Assembly (NCBI GenBank): GCA_045601465.1
Contig: JAZRZU010000134.1
Location: 1-32,545, forward strand
Length of the DNA stretch: 32,545 nt
DNA from: RGIG3009 sp045601465
GTDB lineage: Bacteria; Bacillota; Clostridia; Oscillospirales; Acutalibacteraceae
Reading direction: 5' to 3'
Below, piece by piece: positions 15,646-23,151 of this stretch. How positions within the stretch are numbered: position 1 is the stretch's first letter; each line of letters starts with the position of its first letter. Both the position numbers and the translations under genes were made by a program. The notes beneath the pieces were generated by a model that had not been told where the DNA came from, did not search any database, and saw only the letters and a list, made by a program, of their open reading frames with translations.

Positions 15646-17058
15646 ATGAGCTTAAAAGATGCTTTTTTCCAGATTTGGGAAGAATCCGGTTTTGCCCGCC
15701 TGTTTAATTTTGAAAATGGCGGTTGGAAAAACCTTATCATGTTGGGAATCGCCTGTTTGCTGATTTATCTTGCCATAAAAAAACAATACGAGCCGCTTTT
15801 GCTTCTCCCCATTGCTTTTGGTATGTTGCTGGTCAACCTGCCGCTCGGTGGCGTGATGGATCCTCAACAAAATTCAATGGTTCCTTTTACCAACGAAGAA
15901 TTGGCCGCATATGCAAGCGGTACCTATGAGCAAAACTATCCCGTCTATATTCAATATCAAGAATTGGACGAACAATACGACCCGTATATTTCCACCAATG
16001 AAAACGGCGTTGAGATTTTAACAATCGAGGATCAGGTTTATAAAATTGAGCGTGAAGCGGACGGCACCGCCAAAGCGGTGATTCCCTATTGGGAGCATTT
16101 TGAGCAGGGCGGTCTGTTATGGTACCTGTATCAAGGTGTAAAATTCGGCATCTATCCCCCACTTATTTTCCTCGGTATTGGTTGTATGACTGATTTTGGT
16201 CCGTTGCTTTCTAATCCGAAAAGCTTTTTACTGGGAGCTGCGGCACAGTTTGGTATTTTCTTCACCTTCTTTGGCGCACGCATGTTGGGTCTGCTACCAT
16301 TCGCAGAAGACTTCAACATTCTTTTCACTGCAAAAGAAGCCGCTTCCATTGCCATTATCGGTGGAGCCGATGGCCCAACCGCAATCTTTTTAGCCTCTAA
16401 GCTGGCGCCTCATCAGCTTGGTGCCATTGCGGTAGCTGCGTACTCGTATATGGCGTTGGTACCCATTATTCAACCACCTATCATGCGTGCTTTGACTACC
16501 AAAAAAGAACGTTCGGTTGAAATGACTCAACTCCGTGAAGTTTCCAAAACCGAAAAGATTTTATTCCCGATTTTCGTCACAGTTATCTGTGTTTTGCTGT
16601 TACCCAGTGCAGCTCCACTCATCGGTATGCTGATGCTTGGTAACCTATTCCGTGAAAGCGGTGTCGTAGAGCGTTTGTCTAAGACGGCACAAAACGAGCT
16701 GATGAACATCATTACCATTATGTTGGGTGTTACAGTCGGTGCAACAGCAAATGCTCACACATTCTTGCAAGCAAAAACCTTGTTAATTATCGTACTCGGC
16801 TTGCTTGCATTCTGTGTCGGCACTGCTGGCGGTGTTCTGTTTGGTAAACTCATGTATGTTTTCAGCGGCGGTAAGGTAAATCCTCTCATCGGTTCTGCCG
16901 GTGTTTCTGCCGTGCCGATGGCTGCACGTGTGGCACAAAAGGTAGGACAGGAAGAAAACCCCAGAAACTTTTTGCTGATGCATGCCATGGGACCGAACGT
17001 AGCCGGTGTAATCGGTTCGGCCGTTGCTGCGGGTGTTCTGTTAACATTATTCGGTTAA
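15646..17058 (+). CDS. Sodium-translocating decarboxylase beta subunit, OadB family
   Basis: A 470-residue polytopic membrane protein that couples decarboxylation of carboxybiotin to Na+ export. Family signatures: PPLIFLGIGCMTDFGPLLSNP (first 20 residues from about 171), IGGADGPTAIFLAS (about 238-251, including the Na+-binding aspartate region), SAGVSAVPMAARVAQ and MGPNVAGVIGSAVAAG near the end. Compared with the usual 375-435 residues it carries an extra hydrophilic stretch (about residues 70-155, rich in E, Q, Y) between the second and third membrane segments. It forms an operon with oadG. No alpha subunit or biotin carrier lies nearby. Confidence 0.93.
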   Translation: MSLKDAFFQIWEESGFARLFNFENGGWKNLIMLGIACLLIYLAIKKQYEPLLLLPIAFGMLLVNLPLGGVMDPQQNSMVPFTNEELAAYASGTYEQNYPVYIQYQELDEQYDPYISTNENGVEILTIEDQVYKIEREADGTAKAVIPYWEHFEQGGLLWYLYQGVKFGIYPPLIFLGIGCMTDFGPLLSNPKSFLLGAAAQFGIFFTFFGARMLGLLPFAEDFNILFTAKEAASIAIIGGADGPTAIFLASKLAPHQLGAIAVAAYSYMALVPIIQPPIMRALTTKKERSVEMTQLREVSKTEKILFPIFVTVICVLLLPSAAPLIGMLMLGNLFRESGVVERLSKTAQNELMNIITIMLGVTVGATANAHTFLQAKTLLIIVLGLLAFCVGTAGGVLFGKLMYVFSGGKVNPLIGSAGVSAVPMAARVAQKVGQEENPRNFLLMHAMGPNVAGVIGSAVAAGVLLTLFG

Positions 17059-17064
17059 ATCAAA

Positions 17065-17100
17065 AAAGGCGGGGATACAAAATTCCCCGCCTTTACTTTT
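17065..17100 (+). terminator. Intrinsic terminator of oadG-oadB
   Basis: An 11-bp stem (AAAGGCGGGGA with TCCCCGCCTTT), 8-nt loop, followed by ACTTTT. The pcrA start is only 17 bases further on, with no promoter between, so pcrA is likely expressed by readthrough. Confidence 0.8.
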
Positions 17101-17116
17101 AAAAAGGATCAGGACG

Positions 17117-19525
17117 ATGGATAAACAAGAATTTATAACATTACGGCGCCAAATTTTAGAACGGGATTTTTCCCGTATGAATGCACCTCAACGACAAGCG
17201 GTGTTCCATACCGAAGGTCCGCTATTGATATTAGCGGGTGCCGGCAGTGGAAAAACAACGGTGCTGGTCAACCGTATCGCTAATTTGGTGCGGTATGGAA
17301 AAGCCTATAATAGCGACTATGTTCCCTCTTTATCCTCGGAGGATGAGCAATTATTGAGACGCTTTGCACAAGGACAAGAAGAAATTTCCAAACAGGTTAT
17401 TCGTCTGTGTGCAGTTGATCCATGCCCGGCATGGCGTATTTTAGCCATTACTTTTACCAACAAAGCCGCCGATGAACTGAAAGAACGGTTATCCCGTATG
17501 CTCGGTGATGCGGGCACCCAGGTGATGGCCGGCACTTTCCATTCTTTTTGTGCGAGAGTGTTACGAGTGGACGGGGAATGCTTAGGATATTCCTCACACT
17601 TCACCATTTACGATACTGAGGATAGTCGGCGTCTCATGAAAGAGTGCATGAAATCGCTCGGTATTGAAGAACGGGTTATCGGCCACAAACAGGTTTTGGG
17701 TGAAATCAGCCGTGCAAAAGATTCTTTAATGTCTCCTGAGGAGTTTACGGTTGGCGCCGGTAATGATTTCCGTTTAAAGAAGATTGCCGACTGCTATTCC
17801 CTGTATCAAAAACGATTAAAAGAAGCCGACGCAATGGATTTTGACGATCTGCTTTATAAAACGGTTGAATTGTTTGAAACTAATGCAACGGTTTTAGAAA
17901 AATACCAAAATCGGTTTCGCTATTTGATGATTGATGAGTACCAAGATACCAACCATGCACAATATCGCTTTATTAGTCTTCTCGCTCAAAAAAGCCAAAA
18001 CCTCTGTGTGGTGGGAGATGATGATCAAAGTATCTACAAATTCCGTGGCGCAACCATCAAAAATATCTTGGAGTTCGAAGACCAATTCCCTACCTGCACC
18101 ACCATTCGTTTGGAACAAAACTATCGTTCTACACAAACGATTTTAGATGCTGCCAATGCGGTGATTGCCAAAAACATAAACCGTAAAGGAAAAACGCTTT
18201 GGACGCAAAATGAAAAAGGGGAGTTGTTGCAATTTCACGTTTTGGAAAACGAAGACGATGAAGGTCGTTTCATTGCGCAAACCGTTTTCGACAAAGTGGC
18301 AACCGGAAAGTTTTGCTATCGTGACATGGCGGTATTATACCGTGCCAATGCACAGTCGAACGCAATCGAACGAGCTTTGGTAAAAAGTGGTATTCCCTAC
18401 CGCATTATCGGTGGACACCGTTTTAACGATACCAAAGAGGTACGGGATATGATCGCCTATTTGCGGGTGATCAATAATCCCAACGATTATATCAGTTTAA
18501 AGCGTATTATTAACGAACCGAAACGAGGAATTGGCAACACCACCTTAGATAAAGCCTCACAGCTTGCAGATGAACAAGGAGTCTCCTTATATCAAGTGTT
18601 GTCCGACGCAGCGTACTATGCGGATTTGAATCGTTCTTCCAATAAAATACTGCCATTTATCCGCATGATGGATACATTGCGTGACGAATTGTATACGGGA
18701 GACTTGTCGTTGCCACAGTTATATACAAGGTTATTGGAGCGTTCCGGATACTTAGCTATGTGGAAAGCAGCTGGAGATGCCGAATCCGGTCGGGTAGACA
18801 ACTTAAACGAGCTTGCCTCTTCCCTACACGCTTATGAAAACTCCTGTACCGAAGGAGAGGCAACACTCGCCGGATTTTTAGAAGAAAATGCACTCATGAC
18901 CGATATCGACAACTATGATGCTGATGCGGATGCGATGGTTCTCATGACGATGCATGCTGCAAAAGGCTTGGAATTTCCCGTTGTTTTCCTACCCGGTTTT
19001 GAGGATGGAATTTTCCCCGGTATACAAACCATGTTTATACCGGAGGAAATTGAGGAAGATCGTCGTTTGTGTTACGTAGCGCTCACCCGTGCCAAACAGG
19101 AACTGGTTATCACCACCGCACAAAGTCGTTTGTTATACGGCTCTACGACCCGCAATCGTCCCTCTCGCTTTCTACAAGACATTCCGGAATCTCTATTAAA
19201 ACAACATACAGCTGTTTCATACTATCAACCCCGTTCTTTTTCCTCAGGGCTTTCATCAACATCCTATACATCTTCTTTTACCACACCTGCAAAAACGACA
19301 AAAGTCCACCCCATATCCGGTGGGGGTATTTCCGCAACACATTCTACGGCAACTACCGATACCGAATCATGGAAAGTGGGCGATGTTGTCAGCCACAAAG
19401 CATTTGGAGTCGGCAACATCCAGGCTGTACAACCAATGGGAAACGATACCTTATTAACCATTCAGTTTGAAAAGGTTGGTCAAAAGAAAGTCATGGCAAC
19501 CTTTGCCAAACTCAAACGAGTATAA
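17117..19525 (+). CDS. pcrA: ATP-dependent DNA helicase PcrA/UvrD (UvrD/Rep family, SF1A)
   Basis: An 802-residue 3'-5' helicase for nucleotide excision repair and replication conflict. Motifs in order: Walker A AGAGSGKTT (40-48), Ia AITFTNKAADEL, II DEYQDTNHAQ, III VVGDDDQSIYKFRGA, IV LEQNYRST, V MTMHAAKGLEFPVVFLPG, VI VALTRAKQEL. The C-terminus ends in a Tudor-like domain (WKVGDVVSHKAFGVG to the end), which in PcrA binds RNA polymerase. About 35 extra residues lie between motifs I and Ia (roughly 58-95), which explains the length above the usual 720-740. The 17101-17116 leader holds AGGATCAGGA as ribosome site. Confidence 0.96.
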   Translation: MDKQEFITLRRQILERDFSRMNAPQRQAVFHTEGPLLILAGAGSGKTTVLVNRIANLVRYGKAYNSDYVPSLSSEDEQLLRRFAQGQEEISKQVIRLCAVDPCPAWRILAITFTNKAADELKERLSRMLGDAGTQVMAGTFHSFCARVLRVDGECLGYSSHFTIYDTEDSRRLMKECMKSLGIEERVIGHKQVLGEISRAKDSLMSPEEFTVGAGNDFRLKKIADCYSLYQKRLKEADAMDFDDLLYKTVELFETNATVLEKYQNRFRYLMIDEYQDTNHAQYRFISLLAQKSQNLCVVGDDDQSIYKFRGATIKNILEFEDQFPTCTTIRLEQNYRSTQTILDAANAVIAKNINRKGKTLWTQNEKGELLQFHVLENEDDEGRFIAQTVFDKVATGKFCYRDMAVLYRANAQSNAIERALVKSGIPYRIIGGHRFNDTKEVRDMIAYLRVINNPNDYISLKRIINEPKRGIGNTTLDKASQLADEQGVSLYQVLSDAAYYADLNRSSNKILPFIRMMDTLRDELYTGDLSLPQLYTRLLERSGYLAMWKAAGDAESGRVDNLNELASSLHAYENSCTEGEATLAGFLEENALMTDIDNYDADADAMVLMTMHAAKGLEFPVVFLPGFEDGIFPGIQTMFIPEEIEEDRRLCYVALTRAKQELVITTAQSRLLYGSTTRNRPSRFLQDIPESLLKQHTAVSYYQPRSFSSGLSSTSYTSSFTTPAKTTKVHPISGGGISATHSTATTDTESWKVGDVVSHKAFGVGNIQAVQPMGNDTLLTIQFEKVGQKKVMATFAKLKRV

Positions 19526-19560
19526 CCAAAAGCCTCTTCTTATCAAGAAGAGGCTTTTGG
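19526..19560. terminator. Bidirectional terminator between pcrA and the DUF6514-like gene
   Basis: A perfect 16-bp stem (19526-19541 with 19545-19560, arms beginning CCAAAAGCCTC) and a 3-nt loop, between two convergent genes. Confidence 0.85.
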
Positions 19561-19563
19561 TTG

Positions 19564-19782
19564 TTATATACTGTTTAAAACAACATCGTGTAACTGTTCA
19601 GGAGATAGCTCACCTTCTGTACATGCCCTAGCTAGTATTTCCACAAACTCAGGTTCCAGTGAAACATCCGATACCTGCGCAAGGATTTTTCCGTACTCGT
19701 CTTCCGCCCGAATGCCATATGTTCGATACCGTCCCAATTCCGGTGTATTGAAATGTTCCTCAATCGCTACATACCGAATCAT
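19564..19782 (-). CDS. Small conserved protein, DUF6514-like
   Basis: A 72-residue acidic cytosolic protein. The pattern of a beta-rich start (MIRYVAIEEHF), a YRTYGIRAE segment and a C-terminal acidic helix (SPEQLHDVVLNSI) resembles the DUF6514 family of Clostridia; this is from memory of the family and no function is known. The ATG at 19780-19782 follows AGAGGAGGATTTTT, a strong ribosome site, so the ten-codon longer open frame is not used. It is convergent with pcrA and divergent from the Xre regulator; its own promoter was not clear in the shared upstream region. Confidence 0.7.
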   Translation of the reverse strand: MIRYVAIEEHFNTPELGRYRTYGIRAEDEYGKILAQVSDVSLEPEFVEILARACTEGELSPEQLHDVVLNSI

Positions 19783-19806
19783 AAAAATCCTCCTCTTTAA
19801 AAAAAG

Positions 19807-19835
19807 TTGCAACCGTTTTTATTTCATGATACAAT
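19807..19835 (+). promoter_or_regulatory. Promoter of the Xre regulator gene
   Basis: TTGCAA (19807-19812) and TACAAT (19830-19835) are 17 nt apart. A perfect palindrome ATACAAT-A-ATTGTAT (19829-19843) covers the -10 box and predicted start point. A second possible promoter, TTCAAC and TATTAT, lies within the inverted repeat further down. Confidence 0.6.
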
Positions 19836-19865
19836 AATTGTATATATCATTTTTTGTCGAAAAAA

Positions 19866-19912
19866 GTTCAACCTATTGCTCTTTTATTATATTATAGAGC
19901 AATCGGTTGAAC
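19866..19912. promoter_or_regulatory. 16-nt inverted repeat upstream of the Xre regulator gene
   Basis: GTTCAACC-t-ATTGCTC (19866-19881) is mirrored by GAGCAAT-c-GGTTGAAC (19897-19912): 15 of 16 positions match, with a 15-nt all A/T spacer (19882-19896). It lies 38 bases before the regulator start. It could be an operator for autoregulation, with two half-sites about three helical turns apart centre to centre, or a hairpin in the leader. It has no following T-tract, so it is not a terminator. Confidence 0.75.
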
Positions 19913-19950
19913 TAGTCAAGTGTTTTTTACAATTTTTGGGAGGAATTTAC

Positions 19951-20352
19951 ATGTTTTTTGAAGTTTTCCTATCCTTGTGTAAGACGAGGGGAATTTCCCC
20001 TACCCATGCGGCGGAGCAAATCGGCATTAGTCGTGGAACGGTTTCGAATTGGCGTGCCAATTATAAAGCGGGATACAACGTGGAACCGACAACACAAGTT
20101 CTTCAAAAGATTGCAAAATATTTTAGCGTCACGGTAGATTATCTTATTGGTAATCCTTTGATGAGTGAGAATTATAAAAGCGGAAATACGCTTTCTTTCC
20201 ATGACAATACAACCGGAAGTTTAGCGGAAGATCAGGTGTTAACCGACCACGAATTATTGCTCATCGAAGCCTATCGCCGTCTTCCCGAGGTTCAACAGAC
20301 AGTGGACGAGATTCTTCATATTGCAGAACTTAAAGATTCTTTGGGTCTATAA
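19951..20352 (+). CDS. Xre/Cro-CI family transcriptional regulator
   Basis: A 133-residue protein with an N-terminal helix-turn-helix (about residues 5-68): ISPTHAAEQIGISRGTVSNW contains the turn and recognition helix, and FSVTVDYLIGNP is the typical end of the HTH_3 fold. The C-terminal half is helical and acidic (LTDHELLLIEAYRRLPEVQQTV), a layout common in small Firmicutes repressors that oligomerise there. A GGGAGG site lies 7 nt before the ATG. Its control region carries two dyads. The next gene, for a cysteine-rich protein, lies 99 bases downstream on the same strand and is likely cotranscribed. The target genes are unknown; autoregulation is inferred. Confidence 0.88.
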   Translation: MFFEVFLSLCKTRGISPTHAAEQIGISRGTVSNWRANYKAGYNVEPTTQVLQKIAKYFSVTVDYLIGNPLMSENYKSGNTLSFHDNTTGSLAEDQVLTDHELLLIEAYRRLPEVQQTVDEILHIAELKDSLGL

Positions 20353-20368
20353 ATTCAGGCACACAACA

Positions 20369-20444
20369 CCTCTTATGTCATATGATGGCAATGAAGGGTT
20401 ACCATTGTACCGATGGCATCCCCTATCATCATAGACATAGGAGG
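20369..20444 (+). promoter_or_regulatory. RNA helix that buries the ribosome binding site of the cysteine-rich gene
   Basis: In the mRNA, CCTCT-TATGTC-a-TATGATG (20369-20387) can pair with CATCATA-GACATA-GGAGG (20427-20444), 18 bp with a single bulged A and one G-U pair. The GGAGG is the ribosome binding site of the gene starting at 20452. The loop region holds a smaller stem CAATG/CATTG (20389-20393 with 20403-20407). ATTTTT follows the 3' arm, so the structure may also act as an attenuator after the regulator gene. No -35/-10 pair was found between the two genes. Confidence 0.6.
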
Positions 20445-20451
20445 ATTTTTA

Positions 20452-21243
20452 ATGGCTGACAATATGAAGTACATGCAAAACAGCGGATGTAAAGAAGCAG
20501 TCTGTGTGGATGCCGGGCGTGTGTATGACTCGTGTTCTGATAAAGATTGCTTGGAAGATTTACGTGTATTCTTTACCGAACGGGACCAAATGGTAATTGA
20601 CCATGCCATCAGTATCCGCACCAAAAAAGCAGAGGTTCTCTCCACCTACATCGATGTAGAGGCTTTACCGTTCAACCGTGGATATTATTCTTGTGACCTT
20701 ACTATCTTCTTTAAGGTAGCGGTTGAGGTGTATGCCGGTCATGGCGCAGGGTGTTGCGTATTAAACGGTGTTTCCGTATTCCAAAAAAAGGTGATTTTGT
20801 TTGGTAGTGAAGGGAACGTTAAGGTATTTACAAGTGAGTTTACACCCGACCGTCACGACCGCCAAGAAATGCCCACACGGAATATGCCACGTTGTACCGT
20901 ACAGATCGCCGAGCCGGTTGTCCTATCGGCACGGCTGGTTGAAAAATGCAACTGCGGGTGTCAATGCGATTACTGTGCTTCCGGTATTCCTGCCGGTATC
21001 TGCGAATGCTTTGGCGGGTGCTTTATCGATGGAGAAGCTGAAAAAATCGTTTTAGTATCGCTTGGAATTTTCACGATTGTACAGTTGATTCGAAACGTAC
21101 AAATGTTGATGCCGATCTATGACTTCTGTTTACCGACCAAAGAATGCTGTCCAAATACAGAAAGTCCTTGTGATATGTTTAAAAAAATGTGTTTCCCCGT
21201 TGACGAATTTTTCCCGCCCAAAAGCGACGAGCATTGTTGTTAA
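20452..21243 (+). CDS. Cysteine-rich conserved protein of unknown function
   Basis: A 263-residue protein with 23 cysteines (almost 9 percent), several in tight clusters: CNCGCQCDYC at about residues 165-175, CECFGGC shortly after, ECCPNTESPC, and a C-terminal pair. The N-terminal segment VCVDAGRVYDSCSDKDCLEDLRVFF and the beta-rich middle resemble a family of clostridial proteins I recall without an assigned role; a spore-coat or metal-binding role is only a guess. No signal peptide or membrane helix is clear, although VLVSLGIFTIVQLI is hydrophobic. The ATG at 20452 follows TAGGAGG by 7 nt. It follows the Xre gene. Confidence 0.8.
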   Translation: MADNMKYMQNSGCKEAVCVDAGRVYDSCSDKDCLEDLRVFFTERDQMVIDHAISIRTKKAEVLSTYIDVEALPFNRGYYSCDLTIFFKVAVEVYAGHGAGCCVLNGVSVFQKKVILFGSEGNVKVFTSEFTPDRHDRQEMPTRNMPRCTVQIAEPVVLSARLVEKCNCGCQCDYCASGIPAGICECFGGCFIDGEAEKIVLVSLGIFTIVQLIRNVQMLMPIYDFCLPTKECCPNTESPCDMFKKMCFPVDEFFPPKSDEHCC

Positions 21244-21248
21244 AAACA

Positions 21249-21279
21249 CAAGGGCCGAGCACTTTGTGCTCGACCCTTG
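21249..21279. terminator. Bidirectional terminator between the cysteine-rich gene and tcdA
   Basis: 14-nt arms CAAGGGCCGAGCAC and GTGCTCGACCCTTG with one mismatch and a 3-nt loop. On the minus strand it is followed by TGTTTTT, so it chiefly ends the tcdA operon. Confidence 0.8.
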
Positions 21280-21281
21280 AT

Positions 21282-21995
21282 TTATGTGATAGCGATTAAA
21301 TCCCGAATAACCTCGTTTGCAATGAGCAATCCCGCTGTTGCCGGAACAAATGCAATACTTGCAGGCGGGTGTTTCCCCGCTTCGTTAAGGCTCTCCGTCT
21401 TTGGCTTTCGAGGTGGTTCAGAAGAAAACAAAACTTTGAGATGGTCAATACCACGGTCCCGTAATTCTTTGCGCATCACACGTGCTAACGGACAGGTATC
21501 GGTCTTGGTAATATCGGTTACTTGCAGTTTTGAAGCATCCAATTTATTGCCAGTCCCCATGCAACTTATAACGGAAATATTGGCGGCTTTTGCTCGTTCA
21601 ATAATCGTCAATTTAGCGGTAACGGTATCCACTGCATCTACAACATAGTCGTATGCCGAAAAAGGATACATATCCGCATTCTCCGGCATATAGAAACACC
21701 GATGCGCCCTCACCTGTATGGCGGGACAAATATCCGCTATCCGTGTTTTCATCACGTCCACTTTATAAGCACCGAGTGTGCTATGCAGTGCAATAATTTG
21801 GCGATTCAAGTTGCTTTCGCTCACTACATCGTTATCAAACAAGTCTAAGAAGCCCACTCCGCAACGGGCGAGCGCTTCGGCAACATACCCACCAACACCG
21901 CCAATACCAAACACCGCAACACGAGATTTCGCCAAACGTTTTAACGCTTGTTCGCCAATCAACTGCTCAGTTCGAATAAACGCTTCTCGATTCAT
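21282..21995 (-). CDS. tcdA: tRNA threonylcarbamoyladenosine dehydratase (TcdA/CsdL, E1-like)
   Basis: A 237-residue ThiF/E1-superfamily enzyme. It converts t6A37 of tRNA into its cyclic form ct6A using ATP. The nucleotide-binding loop is VFGIGGVGGYVAEAL (about 28-42), followed by DLFDNDVVSESNLNRQ, the adenylation Arg/Gln region. The middle and end (SCMGTGNKLDAS, KVLFSSEPP, PATAGLLIANEVIRDL) fit TcdA rather than MoeB or ThiF, which usually carry a CxxC zinc site that is missing here. The start codon shares ATGA with the stop of the small upstream gene, and there is no strong ribosome site of its own, so it is probably translationally coupled. Confidence 0.92.
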   Translation of the reverse strand: MNREAFIRTEQLIGEQALKRLAKSRVAVFGIGGVGGYVAEALARCGVGFLDLFDNDVVSESNLNRQIIALHSTLGAYKVDVMKTRIADICPAIQVRAHRCFYMPENADMYPFSAYDYVVDAVDTVTAKLTIIERAKAANISVISCMGTGNKLDASKLQVTDITKTDTCPLARVMRKELRDRGIDHLKVLFSSEPPRKPKTESLNEAGKHPPASIAFVPATAGLLIANEVIRDLIAIT

Positions 21996-22147
21996 ATCGA
22001 TTCTTCTTCGGAAGTGTCTTCTGTCAGTTCTTCTTCAAAGTCTTGTGAAACCAGCAACGTGTTTTGTTTCTTTTTATTTTCCATATACAATGCCGCAGCG
22101 GTGACGGCCGCCAAACCGGTTAAAAGAATCCCCCATCCTTTTTTCAT
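21992..22147 (-). CDS. 51-residue membrane microprotein upstream of tcdA
   Basis: A short open frame with an AAAGGATG ribosome site before its ATG (22145-22147). The product starts MKKGWGILLTGLAAVTAAAL, one membrane helix, then a basic KNKK-like stretch and a strongly acidic tail (DFEEELTEDTSEEESI). Its stop overlaps the tcdA start as ATGA, a hallmark of coupled translation. No family is recognised. The two hydrophilic halves with a single helix suggest a small membrane-tethered protein. It lies 40 nt after the metallo-beta-lactamase gene stop in the same operon. Confidence 0.65.
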   Translation of the reverse strand: MKKGWGILLTGLAAVTAAALYMENKKKQNTLLVSQDFEEELTEDTSEEESI

Positions 22148-22187
22148 GTGTTTACATCCTTTCTGATTTGCAACTTAGTATTTTCGC

Positions 22188-23144
22188 TTATTTTTCGGTT
22201 TTGACCGATACAGATTTCCCATCACTGGTAAGAACGATCTGACCACGCATATCCGTTCGATAAATGCTCACTTCGTTGCGTTGTAATGTTTTTAACGTTT
22301 CAACATGCGGGTGGCGATACGGATTATTGTATCCACAGGTAATCACGGCTATTTCCGGAGAAATACAACGTATGAAACTTCCGTTGCTCGAACTTTGGCT
22401 GCCGTGATGTCCGACTTTCAAAACCTCAACATCTAAACGTGGTAACACGCTTAAAAGATCCTGCTCCACCTCACTGCCGGCATCTCCCATAAAAAGAAAA
22501 TCCATCTCACCATGCGACACCTGACAAATCACCGACTGGTCATTTGTCTCTGTATACTCTTGAAATCCGCTAAGAATCGTAAGGGTTGCTTCTCCTAAAA
22601 TATAGGAGTCGCCGTACGCCGCTTCAACGGGTGTCAAATTCTGTTTCGACAGTGCTTGCAACAGGTTTTTATAGGTTCGTGTCGTAGGGGTATAGCCTTC
22701 TGGCATAAAGGACATCAGAAATGTGTGAATGGGAAAATGATGGACAATGGCATCCATACCACCGATATGGTCAGTATCCGCATGAGTGGCAATGACATAT
22801 TCCAGTTCTGTAACACCGGCATTTTGCAAGGAGGCAATCACATCGGTTTCGTCGTTATCCTCGCCCGCATCGATTAACGCAAATTTTCCACCGCTTTCCA
22901 GCAGAATACTATCCGCATTACCAACATCCAACACCGTAACCCTCAGTTGGCCCTCAGCAAGAGGCGCACTGCGTAAGCCAAGGTCGCTGTATATACGATC
23001 CCACGTCGGGAAAAACGGTAGATTTAAGGAGCCGTTGACCGTGATTAACAGGCACAACACAACAACTGCTGCCATCACACTTGTCCAAAATACACGATTA
23101 CGATACCGTGTGGCGGCACTTGCACGCCGTTTTCTTTTTCCCAT
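22188..23144 (-). CDS. ComEC/Rec2-like metallo-beta-lactamase-fold hydrolase, membrane anchored
   Basis: A 318-residue protein: a basic N-terminus, one membrane helix (about 19-36), then a metallo-beta-lactamase domain. Metal ligands are in THADTDHIGG (120-129), MGDAG (about 217-221) and GHHGS (about 245-249). The domain matches the C-terminal part of ComEC competence proteins, but the large channel domain is absent, so it is a stand-alone extracellular nuclease or phosphodiesterase candidate. It starts 7 nt after the ftsK stop; GAGGAA inside the ftsK end may serve as ribosome site. Substrate is unknown. Confidence 0.85.
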   Translation of the reverse strand: MGKRKRRASAATRYRNRVFWTSVMAAVVVLCLLITVNGSLNLPFFPTWDRIYSDLGLRSAPLAEGQLRVTVLDVGNADSILLESGGKFALIDAGEDNDETDVIASLQNAGVTELEYVIATHADTDHIGGMDAIVHHFPIHTFLMSFMPEGYTPTTRTYKNLLQALSKQNLTPVEAAYGDSYILGEATLTILSGFQEYTETNDQSVICQVSHGEMDFLFMGDAGSEVEQDLLSVLPRLDVEVLKVGHHGSQSSSNGSFIRCISPEIAVITCGYNNPYRHPHVETLKTLQRNEVSIYRTDMRGQIVLTSDGKSVSVKTEK

Positions 23145-23151
23145 TATGTAC

